Below, piece by piece: positions 24,206 through 32,498 of a DNA stretch of 64,000 nucleotides. The number at the start of each line of letters is the position of its first letter. Positions within the stretch are counted from its first letter, which is position 1. The stretch is taken from contig NZ_JAKCFC010000012.1 in the NCBI RefSeq assembly GCF_021916785.1, positions 1 to 64,000 of the forward strand, given 5' to 3'. The stretch is from Mycolicibacterium lacusdiani. Its GTDB lineage: Bacteria; Actinomycetota; Actinomycetes; Mycobacteriales; Mycobacteriaceae. The notes under the pieces are model-generated. The model was given only the letters and a program-made list of their open reading frames with translations, had not been told where the DNA came from and did not search any database. The position numbers were made by a program, and so were the translations under genes.

Positions 24206-24445
24206 GTCGAACTACTACTCCTGTGATTGCCACGCTTGCAATTCAGCGACTCGGGCAGGTTGCCAGGTCCGGTTTTGCACTGCGTGTGTGACCGCCGCGC
24301 GGCGCATCGAGCGGGTGACCGCACGAACCTCCAGCGAGGAGCTTGCGGATCGTGCATCGAACGGAGTCGCGGGGCAGACAGCCGCCCATTGTGCCAGAGC
24401 GTGCTGGTCAGATGGAAATCGCCGCCGCCGGGCGGCCGCACCCGG

Positions 24446-24874
24446 TCAGACGATCTTGTCGAAGCACTTGGTCTCGACGCGCCGCGTCATCCGCCAGCCC
24501 TGCTCGGTACGCACGAACTCGTCGTCGTACCAGAGCCCGCAGAACATGATCTGCCCCGGCGCCTCGGGCGAGCCACCCAGCATCATCGGGTTGAAGCAGA
24601 TGATGCGCGACGTGGCTGTGTTGCCGGTGATCTTCACGTCGAAGTTCCCGATCAGGTGGGAGTACGCCGGGAAGTTCGGCAGCACCTCGGCCAGCCACTT
24701 CTTGACGTCACCGAACGTGCCGTCGATGCCGCCCATGGCGCGGTAGTCGATGTAGGCGTCCGGGGTGAACACGCGGTCGAGGTCGTCGAACCGCCGGTTG
24801 TCGATCGCCGTCGAGTAGTCGACCAGCAGCTGCTGGATTTCGAGGCGGTCGGAGATCTCTTCGAGGCTCAGCAC
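24446..24874 (-). CDS. SnoaL-like (NTF2-fold) protein, Rv2910c-like
   Basis: Protein of 142 residues with an NTF2/SnoaL-like cone fold. It begins LSLEEISDRLEIQQLLVDYSTAIDNRRFDDLDRVF, followed by TPDAYIDYRAMGG, and ends RMTRRVETKCFDKIV. Highly similar wording is remembered for Rv2910c. The substrate or role is unknown; relatives include hydroxysteroid and polyketide enzymes and many uncharacterised proteins. GTG at 24874 is inferred from the alignment; a longer upstream frame lacks similarity and no clear ribosome-binding site is visible. It follows the NAGGN peptidase gene by 49 bp. Confidence 0.82.
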   Translation of the reverse strand: MLSLEEISDRLEIQQLLVDYSTAIDNRRFDDLDRVFTPDAYIDYRAMGGIDGTFGDVKKWLAEVLPNFPAYSHLIGNFDVKITGNTATSRIICFNPMMLGGSPEAPGQIMFCGLWYDDEFVRTEQGWRMTRRVETKCFDKIV

Positions 24875-24923
24875 ACCAAGAGTTCTACCGCCGAACGCAC
24901 GCTTGATGAACCCGAACGTCGAA

Positions 24924-26156
24924 TCAGGCCTGCGGACCCTCGGCAGGTGGCCACTGCTCCCCCGACCACTCGCCCGGCTCGGTGAAGTCACCGCGCGACA
25001 GCGGCACCCACTGCTCGCTCGGCGCGGGCTGCTTCGACGACGGGAAGTCACGCAGCTTGCCCGACGGGTGGGCGTCCCAGCTGCCGAAGGTCAGCGGCGT
25101 CTGCATCCAGCAGTTCAGCAGGTTGTAGGTCGCCTCCAGCGACTGCAGGTGCGTGCGCTCCCACCCGTGGCTGCCGTCGAGCCCGAATCCGACCAGCGCG
25201 GCGCGGGTTCCTGCGCCAGCCTCGATGGCGGCTGCCGCGTCGGAGCGGTAGTAGCGGAAGACGTCGCGCGCGTGCGGGATGGCGTGGTCCTCGGCGAGGC
25301 GGCACAGCTTGCGGGTGAGGTGGTAGTCGAACGGGCCGTGCAGGTCGGCCATCGGGATCGTCACGCCGTCCTCGATGGAGTGCTGCCCTGGCGCGCACAC
25401 CGCGTTGTCGACCGAGATGAGTTCGGCGACGTCCGGCGGCAGACCGTGGCTCGCGCCGTGGCCGACCTCCTCGGTGATCGTGACCATGATCGTGGTGCGG
25501 TGCGGCAACACCATCTGCTTCTGGGCGACGGTGCGGGCGAGTGCGAGCGCCACCGCGACACCGGCCTTGCCGTCGAGGTGCCGCGAGACGATGAAGCCGT
25601 CCTCGGTCAGTTCGGGGCTGGTGATGAACGCGACGAAGTCGCCGACGTTGAGGCCGAGCCGCTGTAGGTCGGCGCGCGACGACACCTTGCGGTCGACGCG
25701 CACCTCGACGTGCTCCCAGTCGGTGGGCTGAGTGTCGATCTCGTCGCCGAACGCGTGACCACTTGCCTTGAGCGGCATGATCGTTCCGGTGATGAACGCA
25801 TCGGGATCGCCGCCGAAGATGCGGACGCGAGCACCTGCGGCGAACCGCGCCGAGAACGTGCCGACCGGCACCAGTTCGAGACGGCCGTTGTCCTTGAGGT
25901 CGCGGACCATGCAGCCGATGGTGTCGGCGTGCACGACCAGCGCACGGTCGATGGTGTCCGACTCGCCCGGCAGTTCAGCGGTCAGGGCTCCACGCCGGGT
26001 CAGCGTGAACGGCACGCCGAGCCCGTCGAGGATGTCGCCGATCAACTGCATCACCGCGTCCGTGCGACCCGACGGGCTCGGGGTCTGCAGCAGCGCCAGC
26101 AGCGTGTCGACCATCCACGTTCGGTCGTCCACGGGCATGGCCGCGATTTCGGACAC
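24924..26156 (-). CDS. M42-family peptidase of the NAGGN osmoprotectant system
   Basis: Zinc aminopeptidase-like protein of 410 residues, M42 family. Metal and catalytic positions are visible: VVHADTIG (H and D), HLDGKAGVAVALALA (bridging D), TITEEVGHGASHG (paired E) and VDNAV. Relatives occur with the two NAGGN biosynthesis genes and are annotated as the NAGGN-system M42 peptidase. The substrate is unproven, and turnover of the dipeptide is one idea. It is third in the operon, 73 bp after the synthetase gene. The GTG start at 26156 gives MSEIAAMPVDDRTW. Confidence 0.9.
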   Translation of the reverse strand: MSEIAAMPVDDRTWMVDTLLALLQTPSPSGRTDAVMQLIGDILDGLGVPFTLTRRGALTAELPGESDTIDRALVVHADTIGCMVRDLKDNGRLELVPVGTFSARFAAGARVRIFGGDPDAFITGTIMPLKASGHAFGDEIDTQPTDWEHVEVRVDRKVSSRADLQRLGLNVGDFVAFITSPELTEDGFIVSRHLDGKAGVAVALALARTVAQKQMVLPHRTTIMVTITEEVGHGASHGLPPDVAELISVDNAVCAPGQHSIEDGVTIPMADLHGPFDYHLTRKLCRLAEDHAIPHARDVFRYYRSDAAAAIEAGAGTRAALVGFGLDGSHGWERTHLQSLEATYNLLNCWMQTPLTFGSWDAHPSGKLRDFPSSKQPAPSEQWVPLSRGDFTEPGEWSGEQWPPAEGPQA

Positions 26157-26229
26157 GTTTGCTCCTTCGGGGCTCGGTTCGGCAGTGCGTCCCCCACGCG
26201 GGGTGACGCTCAGAGATCGTAGGCCCTCG

Positions 26230-27954
26230 CTAGGTCTGCTCGACGGGGCCCGGTTGCCACGCCCACGGCGTGGCCGCAGTCCGCGGGAACAACAGGTCCA
26301 CGAACGCCTGCGCAGTGGGGCGCGGCTCGTGGTTGGCCAGGCCCGGCCGCTCGTTGGCCTCGATGAAGACGTACTCGTCCTCCCCGATGTCGGGCACCAT
26401 GAGATCGATTCCGGTGACCGGGATTCCGATGGCGTCGGCGGCGTCGACGGCGACCTTGGCCAGCTTCGGGTTGATGTCGTCGGTGACGTCGACGATCGTG
26501 CCGCCGGTGTGCAGGTTGGCGGTACGACGCACCACCAGGTGTTCGTTGGTGGGCAGGATGTCGTCGAGCTTCCAGCCGGCTTCCTGCACGGTGTCCTCGG
26601 TGAGCGCGTCGATCGGGATGACCGACTCTCCGTGCGTGGCGGCCGACCGTCTGCGGCTCTGCGCCTCGATGAGCTGCCGGATGGTGTGCGTGCCGCTGCC
26701 CACGACTTCCGGCGGCCGCCTGACCGCCGCGGCGATCACCTTGCCGTTGATGACGACCAGTCGCAGGTCCTCACCCTCGCAGCGCTCTTCGATGATGACG
26801 TCCGGGCAGTGCTTGGCGGCCCACTCGATCGCGCGGTCGAGGTCGTCGGGCTTGCTCACGCCGACGGTGATCCCGGCACCCTGTTCTCCCCGCGCGGGTT
26901 TCACCACCACCGACCCGACCTCGCGCATGAACTCGTAGTCCTCGCGGTCGAAGGTGGCCGTGCGTCCGCGGGGCACCCGGATGCCCGCATCGGACACCAC
27001 CTTGCGTGCCACCCGCTTGTCGTCGCAGCGGCTCATCGCGACCGCATTGGTCAACTCCGACAACGACTCCCGGGTCACGATGCTGGTGCCGCCGTGTGTG
27101 AGCCGCAGGTACCCGCCCTTGCCGTCGAGGACCTCGACCGCGATGCCACGCATGATCGCCTCGTCAGCGATGATCCGCGCGTAGGGGTTGAGTTCGGCGA
27201 GCCCCTCCTCCTCCTGGATCGGGGCGAACAGCTTCTCGTTGATGGCGTTCTTGCGCTTGATGCCCAGGGGCGGCACCCGCTCGAATCCCATTCGCTCGTA
27301 CAGCGCGATGGCGCCCTCGTTGTCGTGCAGCACCGACAGGTCCATCTGCGAGCGGCCGCGGCGGACGAACTCCTCGACCAGGGAGCGCACCAGCAGCCCA
27401 CCGACACCCGGCCGCGACACGGTCGGGTCGACGGCGAGGCACCACAGGCTCGAGCCGTTCTCCTCGTCGTCGAACAGCATCCGATGGTCGATCCCGGTGA
27501 CGGTGCCGATCACGGCGCCCGTCTCGTCGTCGGTGGCCACCAGGTACACCATGTGCGGTTCGGACTCGGCGTTGCGCCACATCAGGTCGACGTCCGCGGG
27601 CACCATGCGGCACTGGACGTAGATGTGATTGATCGCTGCGCAGTCCTCGAGCGAGGTGACGTTGCGCACCGACACCCCGGTGACGTCCGAAGGGCGATAG
27701 TCGCCAGGACGGTCGAAGGTCAGCCGGTAGGTGAAGCTGGGGTCGATGAAGAACTCGTGCGGGTGCAGTGCCACGAACACGTGCGGCGCGTCGAGGTACA
27801 TGCCGATGTCGCGCCGTCCGCTCGCCTCTCCCCGCAGCGCGTTGCCGAACTGATCGGGGTCGGCGAACGTCTGGCCGAACACCAGCCGGCCCCAGCCCAG
27901 GTCTTGGACGACGCCCTGGGTGGGCTCGGTCTGATCGGCTGCCTGCGTGGTCAC
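26230..27954 (-). CDS. ngg: N-acetylglutaminylglutamine synthetase (GNAT-ATP-grasp fusion)
   Basis: Bifunctional enzyme of 574 residues that joins and acetylates two glutamines to make N-acetylglutaminylglutamine. The N-terminal part (about 85-250) is a GNAT acetyltransferase, with LWCLAVDPTVSRPGVGGLLV and NEGAIALYERMGFERV. The C-terminal part (about 290-560) is an ATP-grasp ligase similar to cyanophycin synthetase, with VVKPARGEQGAGITVGV, VIIEERCEGEDLRLVVI and GIDLMVPD...FIEANERPGLANHEP. The GTG start at 27954 is one base after the asnO stop (TGACGTG), so the genes are coupled. Confidence 0.93.
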   Translation of the reverse strand: MTTQAADQTEPTQGVVQDLGWGRLVFGQTFADPDQFGNALRGEASGRRDIGMYLDAPHVFVALHPHEFFIDPSFTYRLTFDRPGDYRPSDVTGVSVRNVTSLEDCAAINHIYVQCRMVPADVDLMWRNAESEPHMVYLVATDDETGAVIGTVTGIDHRMLFDDEENGSSLWCLAVDPTVSRPGVGGLLVRSLVEEFVRRGRSQMDLSVLHDNEGAIALYERMGFERVPPLGIKRKNAINEKLFAPIQEEEGLAELNPYARIIADEAIMRGIAVEVLDGKGGYLRLTHGGTSIVTRESLSELTNAVAMSRCDDKRVARKVVSDAGIRVPRGRTATFDREDYEFMREVGSVVVKPARGEQGAGITVGVSKPDDLDRAIEWAAKHCPDVIIEERCEGEDLRLVVINGKVIAAAVRRPPEVVGSGTHTIRQLIEAQSRRRSAATHGESVIPIDALTEDTVQEAGWKLDDILPTNEHLVVRRTANLHTGGTIVDVTDDINPKLAKVAVDAADAIGIPVTGIDLMVPDIGEDEYVFIEANERPGLANHEPRPTAQAFVDLLFPRTAATPWAWQPGPVEQT

Positions 27955-27955
27955 G

Positions 27956-29767
27956 TCATCCGATTCCGTCGACGTGGCGGGCCAGCCACAGTTCGAGCAG
28001 CCCGACCTGCCACAGCGGGTTGCCGCGCAGCGGGGTGAGGTTGCCGTTCGGGTCGGCGAGCAGCCCGTCGACCGCCTTGGCGTCGAACAGCCCGCGCGAC
28101 CGCGCAGCGTCGCTGTGCAGGGCGTCCCTGACCAGATCAAGGTAGGGGCCCGCGAGGTGCTTGAGCGCGGGCACCGGGAAGTAGCCCTTCGGCCGGTCGA
28201 TGACCTCGGCCGGGATCACCTGTCGCGCCGCCTCCTTGAGCACGCCCTTGCCGTCGTGGGCGGTCTTCAGTCCCGGCGGACAGGTGGCGGCGAGTTCGAC
28301 CAGTTCGTGGTCGAGGAACGGCACGCGACCCTCCAGGCCCCACGCCATCGTCATGTTGTCGACGCGCTTCACCGGGTCGTCGGTCAGCATCACGGTGGTG
28401 TCGAGGCGCAGCGCCCGATCGGTGGCCGTGGCCGCGCCGGGATGCGAGAAGTGCCGCAGCGCGAACTCGCCCGAGGCGTCGTGGTCGAGCCGCCACTGCG
28501 GTTGCAGCAGTCCGTTGAGCGCCTCGTGGTCGCGGTCGAAGAAGGCGGGCCGGTAACGGCTCAGCGCGTCGGCGGGGTCGCCGTCGGCGGCGTAGGCCAT
28601 CGGCGGGTACCAGTGGTATCCGGCGAAGATCTCGTCGGCACCCTGACCGGACTGCACCACCTTCACGTGCTTGCTGACCTCCTCGGACAGCAGGTAGAAG
28701 GCGACGCAGTCGTGGCTGACCATCGGTTCGCTCATCGCGCCGATCGCACCGGACAGCGACGGCAGCATGCGTGCGGTGTCGATGCGGATCTGGTGGTGGT
28801 CGGTGGCGAAGTGCCTGGCGATCACGTCGGAGTACTTGAACTCGTCGCCCTCTTCGCCGCCCGCCGCCTCGAAGCCGATCGAGAAGGTCGCCAGGCCGTG
28901 CTGGCCGGCCTCGGCGAGCAGCCCGACGATCAGACTGGAGTCCAGGCCGCCCGAGAGCAGACATCCCACCGGAACGTCGGCGACGAGCCGCCGCTCGACA
29001 GCGGTCCGCAGCGACGCGAGCACCGCCTCCTGCCAGTCGTGCTCCGACCAGCCCGCGCGTTCGTCGGACCGCTCGAACACCGGCTCCCAGTAGGTCTTCT
29101 CGGTGCGGGACCCGTCGGGCTCGATGCGCATGAGAGTGCCGGGCGGCAGCTTTCGGACGCCCTTGAGGATCGTGTACGGGGCAGGCACCACGGAGTGGAA
29201 GCTGAGGTAGTGGTGCAGCGCGACCGGGTCGAGGTCGGTGTCGACGCCGCCTGCCGCGACGAGGGCGGGCAGCGAGGACGCGAATCGCAGCGCCCGGCTC
29301 CCGTCGGGCTCGACGACGTCGGCCCAGTAGAGCGGCTTCACCCCGAGGCGGTCGCGGGCCAGCAGGACGCGGCCGCTGTCGGTCTCGGTGACGGCGAACG
29401 CGAACATGCCGAACAAATGCTCGACGACGCGGTCGCCCCACTCCTTGTAGCCCTTGAGGACCACCTCGGTGTCGCTGTGGGAGAAGAAGCGATAGCCCTT
29501 CCCGATCAGCTCACGCCGCAGTTCGGGATAGTTGTAGATGCAGCCGTTGAACGCGACGGTCAGGCCGAGTTCGGGGTCGTGCATCGGCTGGTGACCGTGG
29601 CTGGACAGGTCGATGATGGCCAGACGGCGGTGGCCCACGGCGATGCGGTCGCTCGACCACATGCCGGAGCTGTCCGGGCCGCGCGTGACCATCGCATCGG
29701 TCATGGCCGCGACCGCCGTCAGATTGGCCGGTCGCCCTGTGGCGATCTCGCCGGCGATGCCGCACAT
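27956..29767 (-). CDS. asnO: N-acetylglutaminylglutamine amidotransferase (asparagine synthetase-like)
   Basis: Glutamine-dependent amidotransferase of 603 residues that amidates N-acetylglutaminylglutamine to the compatible solute NAGGN. The N-terminal class II glutaminase domain begins MCGIAGE with catalytic Cys2, and has DSSGMWSSDRIAVGHRRLAI in outline and FNGCIYNYPELR. The synthetase domain has the PP-loop LSGGLDSSLIVG. It is the first gene of the NAGGN operon. The trio identifies the pathway better than any gene alone, since asnB-type proteins have other roles. Confidence 0.93.
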   Translation of the reverse strand: MCGIAGEIATGRPANLTAVAAMTDAMVTRGPDSSGMWSSDRIAVGHRRLAIIDLSSHGHQPMHDPELGLTVAFNGCIYNYPELRRELIGKGYRFFSHSDTEVVLKGYKEWGDRVVEHLFGMFAFAVTETDSGRVLLARDRLGVKPLYWADVVEPDGSRALRFASSLPALVAAGGVDTDLDPVALHHYLSFHSVVPAPYTILKGVRKLPPGTLMRIEPDGSRTEKTYWEPVFERSDERAGWSEHDWQEAVLASLRTAVERRLVADVPVGCLLSGGLDSSLIVGLLAEAGQHGLATFSIGFEAAGGEEGDEFKYSDVIARHFATDHHQIRIDTARMLPSLSGAIGAMSEPMVSHDCVAFYLLSEEVSKHVKVVQSGQGADEIFAGYHWYPPMAYAADGDPADALSRYRPAFFDRDHEALNGLLQPQWRLDHDASGEFALRHFSHPGAATATDRALRLDTTVMLTDDPVKRVDNMTMAWGLEGRVPFLDHELVELAATCPPGLKTAHDGKGVLKEAARQVIPAEVIDRPKGYFPVPALKHLAGPYLDLVRDALHSDAARSRGLFDAKAVDGLLADPNGNLTPLRGNPLWQVGLLELWLARHVDGIG

Positions 29768-29919
29768 GAAGTCACATACCTCTCGTCGTCGGGGCGACGG
29801 GGGTTGGTGAATTCATGGTGAATCAAGATCGTCACCCGCGCCGCACGAATAGCCCGGGAACCTCGGGATCAAACACGACCTACGTCACACACAGGTCGTC
29901 GGGTTAGGCTCCTGGACCC

Positions 29920-30795
29920 ATGGGCAAGTATGCGGCCGCTCTCCTCGGCTGTCTCGTCGGCGTGTTCCTCCTCACCGCACCCACGGCCGTCGCCGACGTC
30001 GACATTGCGCCGGTCGGAGCGGTCCCGATGCCCGACGGTCCCGCCCCGGCGTGGATCGTCGCCGACATGGACACCGGCCAGATCCTGGCCGGGCGCGACC
30101 AGTACGTGACTCACGCCCCCGCCAGCACCATCAAGACCCTGCTCGCGCTCGTCGCACTCGACGAGCTGCCACTCGACGCGACGGTCGTCGCCAACGAGGC
30201 CGACACGCAGGTGGAGTGCAATTGCGCCGGGGTCGCCGCGGGACGTACGTATACCGCGGCCGAATTGCTCGACGGCCTGCTGCTGGTGTCGGGCAACGAC
30301 GCGGCCAACACGCTCGCCCACATGCTCGGTGGCACCGACGCCGCGGTGGCGAAGATGAACGCCAAGGCCGCAGCGCTCGGCGCAGCCGCGACCAGGGCCG
30401 GATCGCCATCGGGCCTCAACGGTCCCGGTATCGACGGCTACACCACGCCGCACGACCTCGCCGTGATCTTCCGGGCAGCGTTGCGCAACCCCGCGTTCGC
30501 CGCGATCACCTCGGCCCGCACGGCCCCGTTCCCCGCCGAGACGGGCATCGTCACCCTGGTCAACCAGAACGAGATGCTGTTCCGCTACCCCGGCATGCTG
30601 GGCGGCAAGACGGGATTCACCGACGTCGCGCGCAAGACCTTCGTCGGCGCCGCGGAGCGCAACGGCCGCCGGCTCGTCGTGGCCATGATGTACGGCCTGG
30701 TCCGAGAGGGCGGCCCCACCTACTGGGACCAGGCGACCAGCCTGCTCGACTGGGGCTTCGCCCAGGACCGCGCCAACGGCATCGGCGCTCTCTAG
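29920..30795 (+). CDS. dacB2: D-alanyl-D-alanine carboxypeptidase (DacB2/Rv2911-like)
   Basis: Secreted penicillin-binding protein of family S11 trimming peptidoglycan side chains, 291 residues. A signal peptide of about 25 residues ends in TAVA. All three motifs are present: S69-TIK72, S124-G-N126 and K230-TG. No C-terminal membrane anchor is seen, unlike class A DacB1-type enzymes. It is divergent from asnO across 152 bp that contain a 7-bp inverted repeat (ACGACCT 29875-29881, AGGTCGT 29893-29899). A close paralogue follows at 30891. Confidence 0.93.
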   Translation: MGKYAAALLGCLVGVFLLTAPTAVADVDIAPVGAVPMPDGPAPAWIVADMDTGQILAGRDQYVTHAPASTIKTLLALVALDELPLDATVVANEADTQVECNCAGVAAGRTYTAAELLDGLLLVSGNDAANTLAHMLGGTDAAVAKMNAKAAALGAAATRAGSPSGLNGPGIDGYTTPHDLAVIFRAALRNPAFAAITSARTAPFPAETGIVTLVNQNEMLFRYPGMLGGKTGFTDVARKTFVGAAERNGRRLVVAMMYGLVREGGPTYWDQATSLLDWGFAQDRANGIGAL

Positions 30796-30801
30796 CGATT
30801 C

Positions 30802-30840
30802 GTGGAGTATTTCCTGCGCTGGGCGCGGGTGAGACTCCAC
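30802..30840. terminator. Nested hairpin between tandem carboxypeptidase genes
   Basis: Outer arms GTGGAGT (30802-30808) and ACTCCAC (30834-30840) enclose a second stem CCTGCGC/GCGCGGG with one G-T pair and a TGG loop. It starts seven bases after the dacB2 stop. It may end or attenuate transcription before the paralogue. There is no T-run, so the role is inferred. Confidence 0.5.
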
Positions 30841-30890
30841 AAACCGCGATCTGAGCGAGACCGGATCGAGTTCATCCGACCGTAGCGTCG

Positions 30891-31715
30891 GTGGTCGTGC
30901 GGACACTCTTCGCGGCGATGGCCCTCGCCCTCGCCACGACGCTGACCGCGTCTCCCGTCCTCGCGACCGCACAGCCCGGCGTCGAACCGGCCGCCGCGAT
31001 CGCCGACGGCCCCGCCAAGGCGTGGCTGCTGGCCGACCTCGACAGCGGTGCGGTGTTGGCGTCGAAGGACCCGCACGGTTCCTACGCACCGGCGAGCACG
31101 ATCAAGGTGCTGCTCGCGATGGTCGTGCTCGACCACCTCAGCCCTGATAACTTCGCCCGCGCCAATCAGTCGCACACCCAGGTCGAGTGTTCGTGCGTCG
31201 GGCTGGTGCCGGGCCAGCCGTACACGACCCGCCAACTGCTCGAGGCGCTGCTGATGGTGTCCGGCAATGACGCGGCCAACATGCTGGCCGACATGCTGGG
31301 CGGGCAGCGCGTCGCGGTCGCGGCGATGAACCGCAAGGCCGCGAGCCTGGGGGCACGCAGCACGCGCGCCTCGTCGCCATCGGGTCTCGACGGCCCGGGA
31401 TGGGAGTCGGTGACGACGCCGCACGACCTGGCGATGATCTTCCGCGCGGCGCTGACCTATCCGATGATCGCCCACGTCCTACGACAGCCGTCGGCCCGCT
31501 TCCCCGGCAAGACCCTCGCGGCGCAGAACGAGTTGCTCAGCCGCTACCCCGGCGATCTGGGCGGCAAGACCGGCTACACCAACCTGGCCCGCAAGACCTA
31601 CGTCGGTGCCGCCCAACGCGGGACGCGACGGCTGGTCGTGGTGCAGATGTACGGCACCGGCGACCTCTACGGTCAGGCCGTCGCCCTGCTCGACTGGGGT
31701 TTCAGCCAGCCCTGA
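30891..31715 (+). CDS. D-alanyl-D-alanine carboxypeptidase, tandem paralogue of dacB2
   Basis: Second S11-family D,D-carboxypeptidase, 274 residues with the GTG start at 30891; GTG at 30897 is also possible. A signal peptide ends near VLATA. Motifs are ASTIK, SGNDAAN and GGKTGYT, in the same order and spacing as the preceding gene. The two proteins share long stretches such as LLDWGF near the C-terminus, LVVVQMYG versus LVVAMMYG, and TTPHDLA-IFRAAL. This is a tandem duplication. M. tuberculosis has, as I recall, only one gene here. Its last 14 bases overlap the convergent cyclase gene. Confidence 0.92.
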   Translation: MVVRTLFAAMALALATTLTASPVLATAQPGVEPAAAIADGPAKAWLLADLDSGAVLASKDPHGSYAPASTIKVLLAMVVLDHLSPDNFARANQSHTQVECSCVGLVPGQPYTTRQLLEALLMVSGNDAANMLADMLGGQRVAVAAMNRKAASLGARSTRASSPSGLDGPGWESVTTPHDLAMIFRAALTYPMIAHVLRQPSARFPGKTLAAQNELLSRYPGDLGGKTGYTNLARKTYVGAAQRGTRRLVVVQMYGTGDLYGQAVALLDWGFSQP

Positions 31716-32397
31716 CCGGCAGCTCGGCGAACGCCCGCACCGGGAACGTCCCGAACCCCTCCACGGCGGGCGGCGCGGCGGTGAACCGGGCACCGGTCTC
31801 CGGCACGTCGCCGAGACGAGTGAGGTGCTCGACGACGTGGACGCCTGCGCCCAGCAGCACGGTGTGGGCGGGGCGCTCCCCACCGGACTCGGTGTCGTCG
31901 ATGTTCAGCGAGTCGATGCCGACCAGCACGGCGCCGGCGTCGACGAGGTAGTCGCTGCCGTCGGCGGTCAGGAACGGCGCGCCGGATTCGTATGCGGGCG
32001 TACCGAAGTGACGATCCCACCCGGTGTGCAGCAGCACGGCCGCACCGCGCACGTCCCGGCCTGCCAACGCGTCGGGACCGATGCCGCGGCGGTGAGCACT
32101 GCAGTCCTCGGTGAGGTGGAACACCTCGGCCCGCAGGCCGACGAGGCTCTCCAGGTCGAGGCCTGCCAGATCGCGACCGTCGGCGTAGCGGTGGAACGGC
32201 GAATCGAGGTAGGTGCCGGTGTTGCCGATCATCGTGATGACGTCCATCGCGAACTCGGTGCCCGGCGCGTACTTCCGTCGGGAATCCGCACGGGTCAGGT
32301 GGGGTTCGATGACCGGCGCGGGCAGGCCCGGGTAGGTGATCAGTCCCGCCCGGATCGGGTGACTGAGGTCGACGACGCGGCGGGGCTGCTCGGGCAT
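31702..32397 (-). CDS. Cyclase/kynurenine-formamidase-family protein with altered metal motif
   Basis: Protein of 231 residues of the cyclase (PF04199-type) fold. It starts VVDLSHPIRAGLITYPGLP, as in arylformamidases and related hydrolases. The usual metal motif HxGTHxDxPxH reads N-T-G-T-Y-L-D-S-P-F-H here, so the first and second histidines are replaced by Asn and Tyr while Asp, Pro and the last His remain. VLLHTGWD and VGIDSLNIDD are typical downstream blocks. Metal binding may be altered or the substrate different. ATG at 32397 (MPEQPRRVVDLSHP) is the most family-like start. Confidence 0.8.
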   Translation of the reverse strand: MPEQPRRVVDLSHPIRAGLITYPGLPAPVIEPHLTRADSRRKYAPGTEFAMDVITMIGNTGTYLDSPFHRYADGRDLAGLDLESLVGLRAEVFHLTEDCSAHRRGIGPDALAGRDVRGAAVLLHTGWDRHFGTPAYESGAPFLTADGSDYLVDAGAVLVGIDSLNIDDTESGGERPAHTVLLGAGVHVVEHLTRLGDVPETGARFTAAPPAVEGFGTFPVRAFAELPVRAG

Positions 32398-32446
32398 GCC
32401 GCCGAGGGTATCGAAAGGGAGGTCCCCACCGGACATTCCATCGAAG

Positions 32447-32460
32447 TAAGGTCACCCTAA
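32447..32460. promoter_or_regulatory. Possible DtxR/IdeR-like half-symmetric site before the diflavin reductase
   Basis: TAAGGTCACCCTAA is a near-palindrome resembling the inner part of DtxR/IdeR boxes (AGG...CCT flanked by TA and AA). It lies 39 bases before the GTG at 32499 and between divergent genes. The agreement with the full 19-bp consensus is only moderate. Confidence 0.35.
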
Positions 32461-32498
32461 TCCGACGCGGACGGCGTCGATCGACCCCGAGGAGCCAG

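Noticed and set aside
24206..24445. Small RNA or riboswitch upstream of rpsP
   Set aside because: Only short weak stems are visible and no known riboswitch core was recognised; it is best read as the operon promoter region.
29875..29899. Inverted repeat ACGACCT/AGGTCGT upstream of dacB2 as an operator
   Set aside because: Only 7-bp arms with no known consensus; noted in the gene entry but not supported enough as a separate feature.
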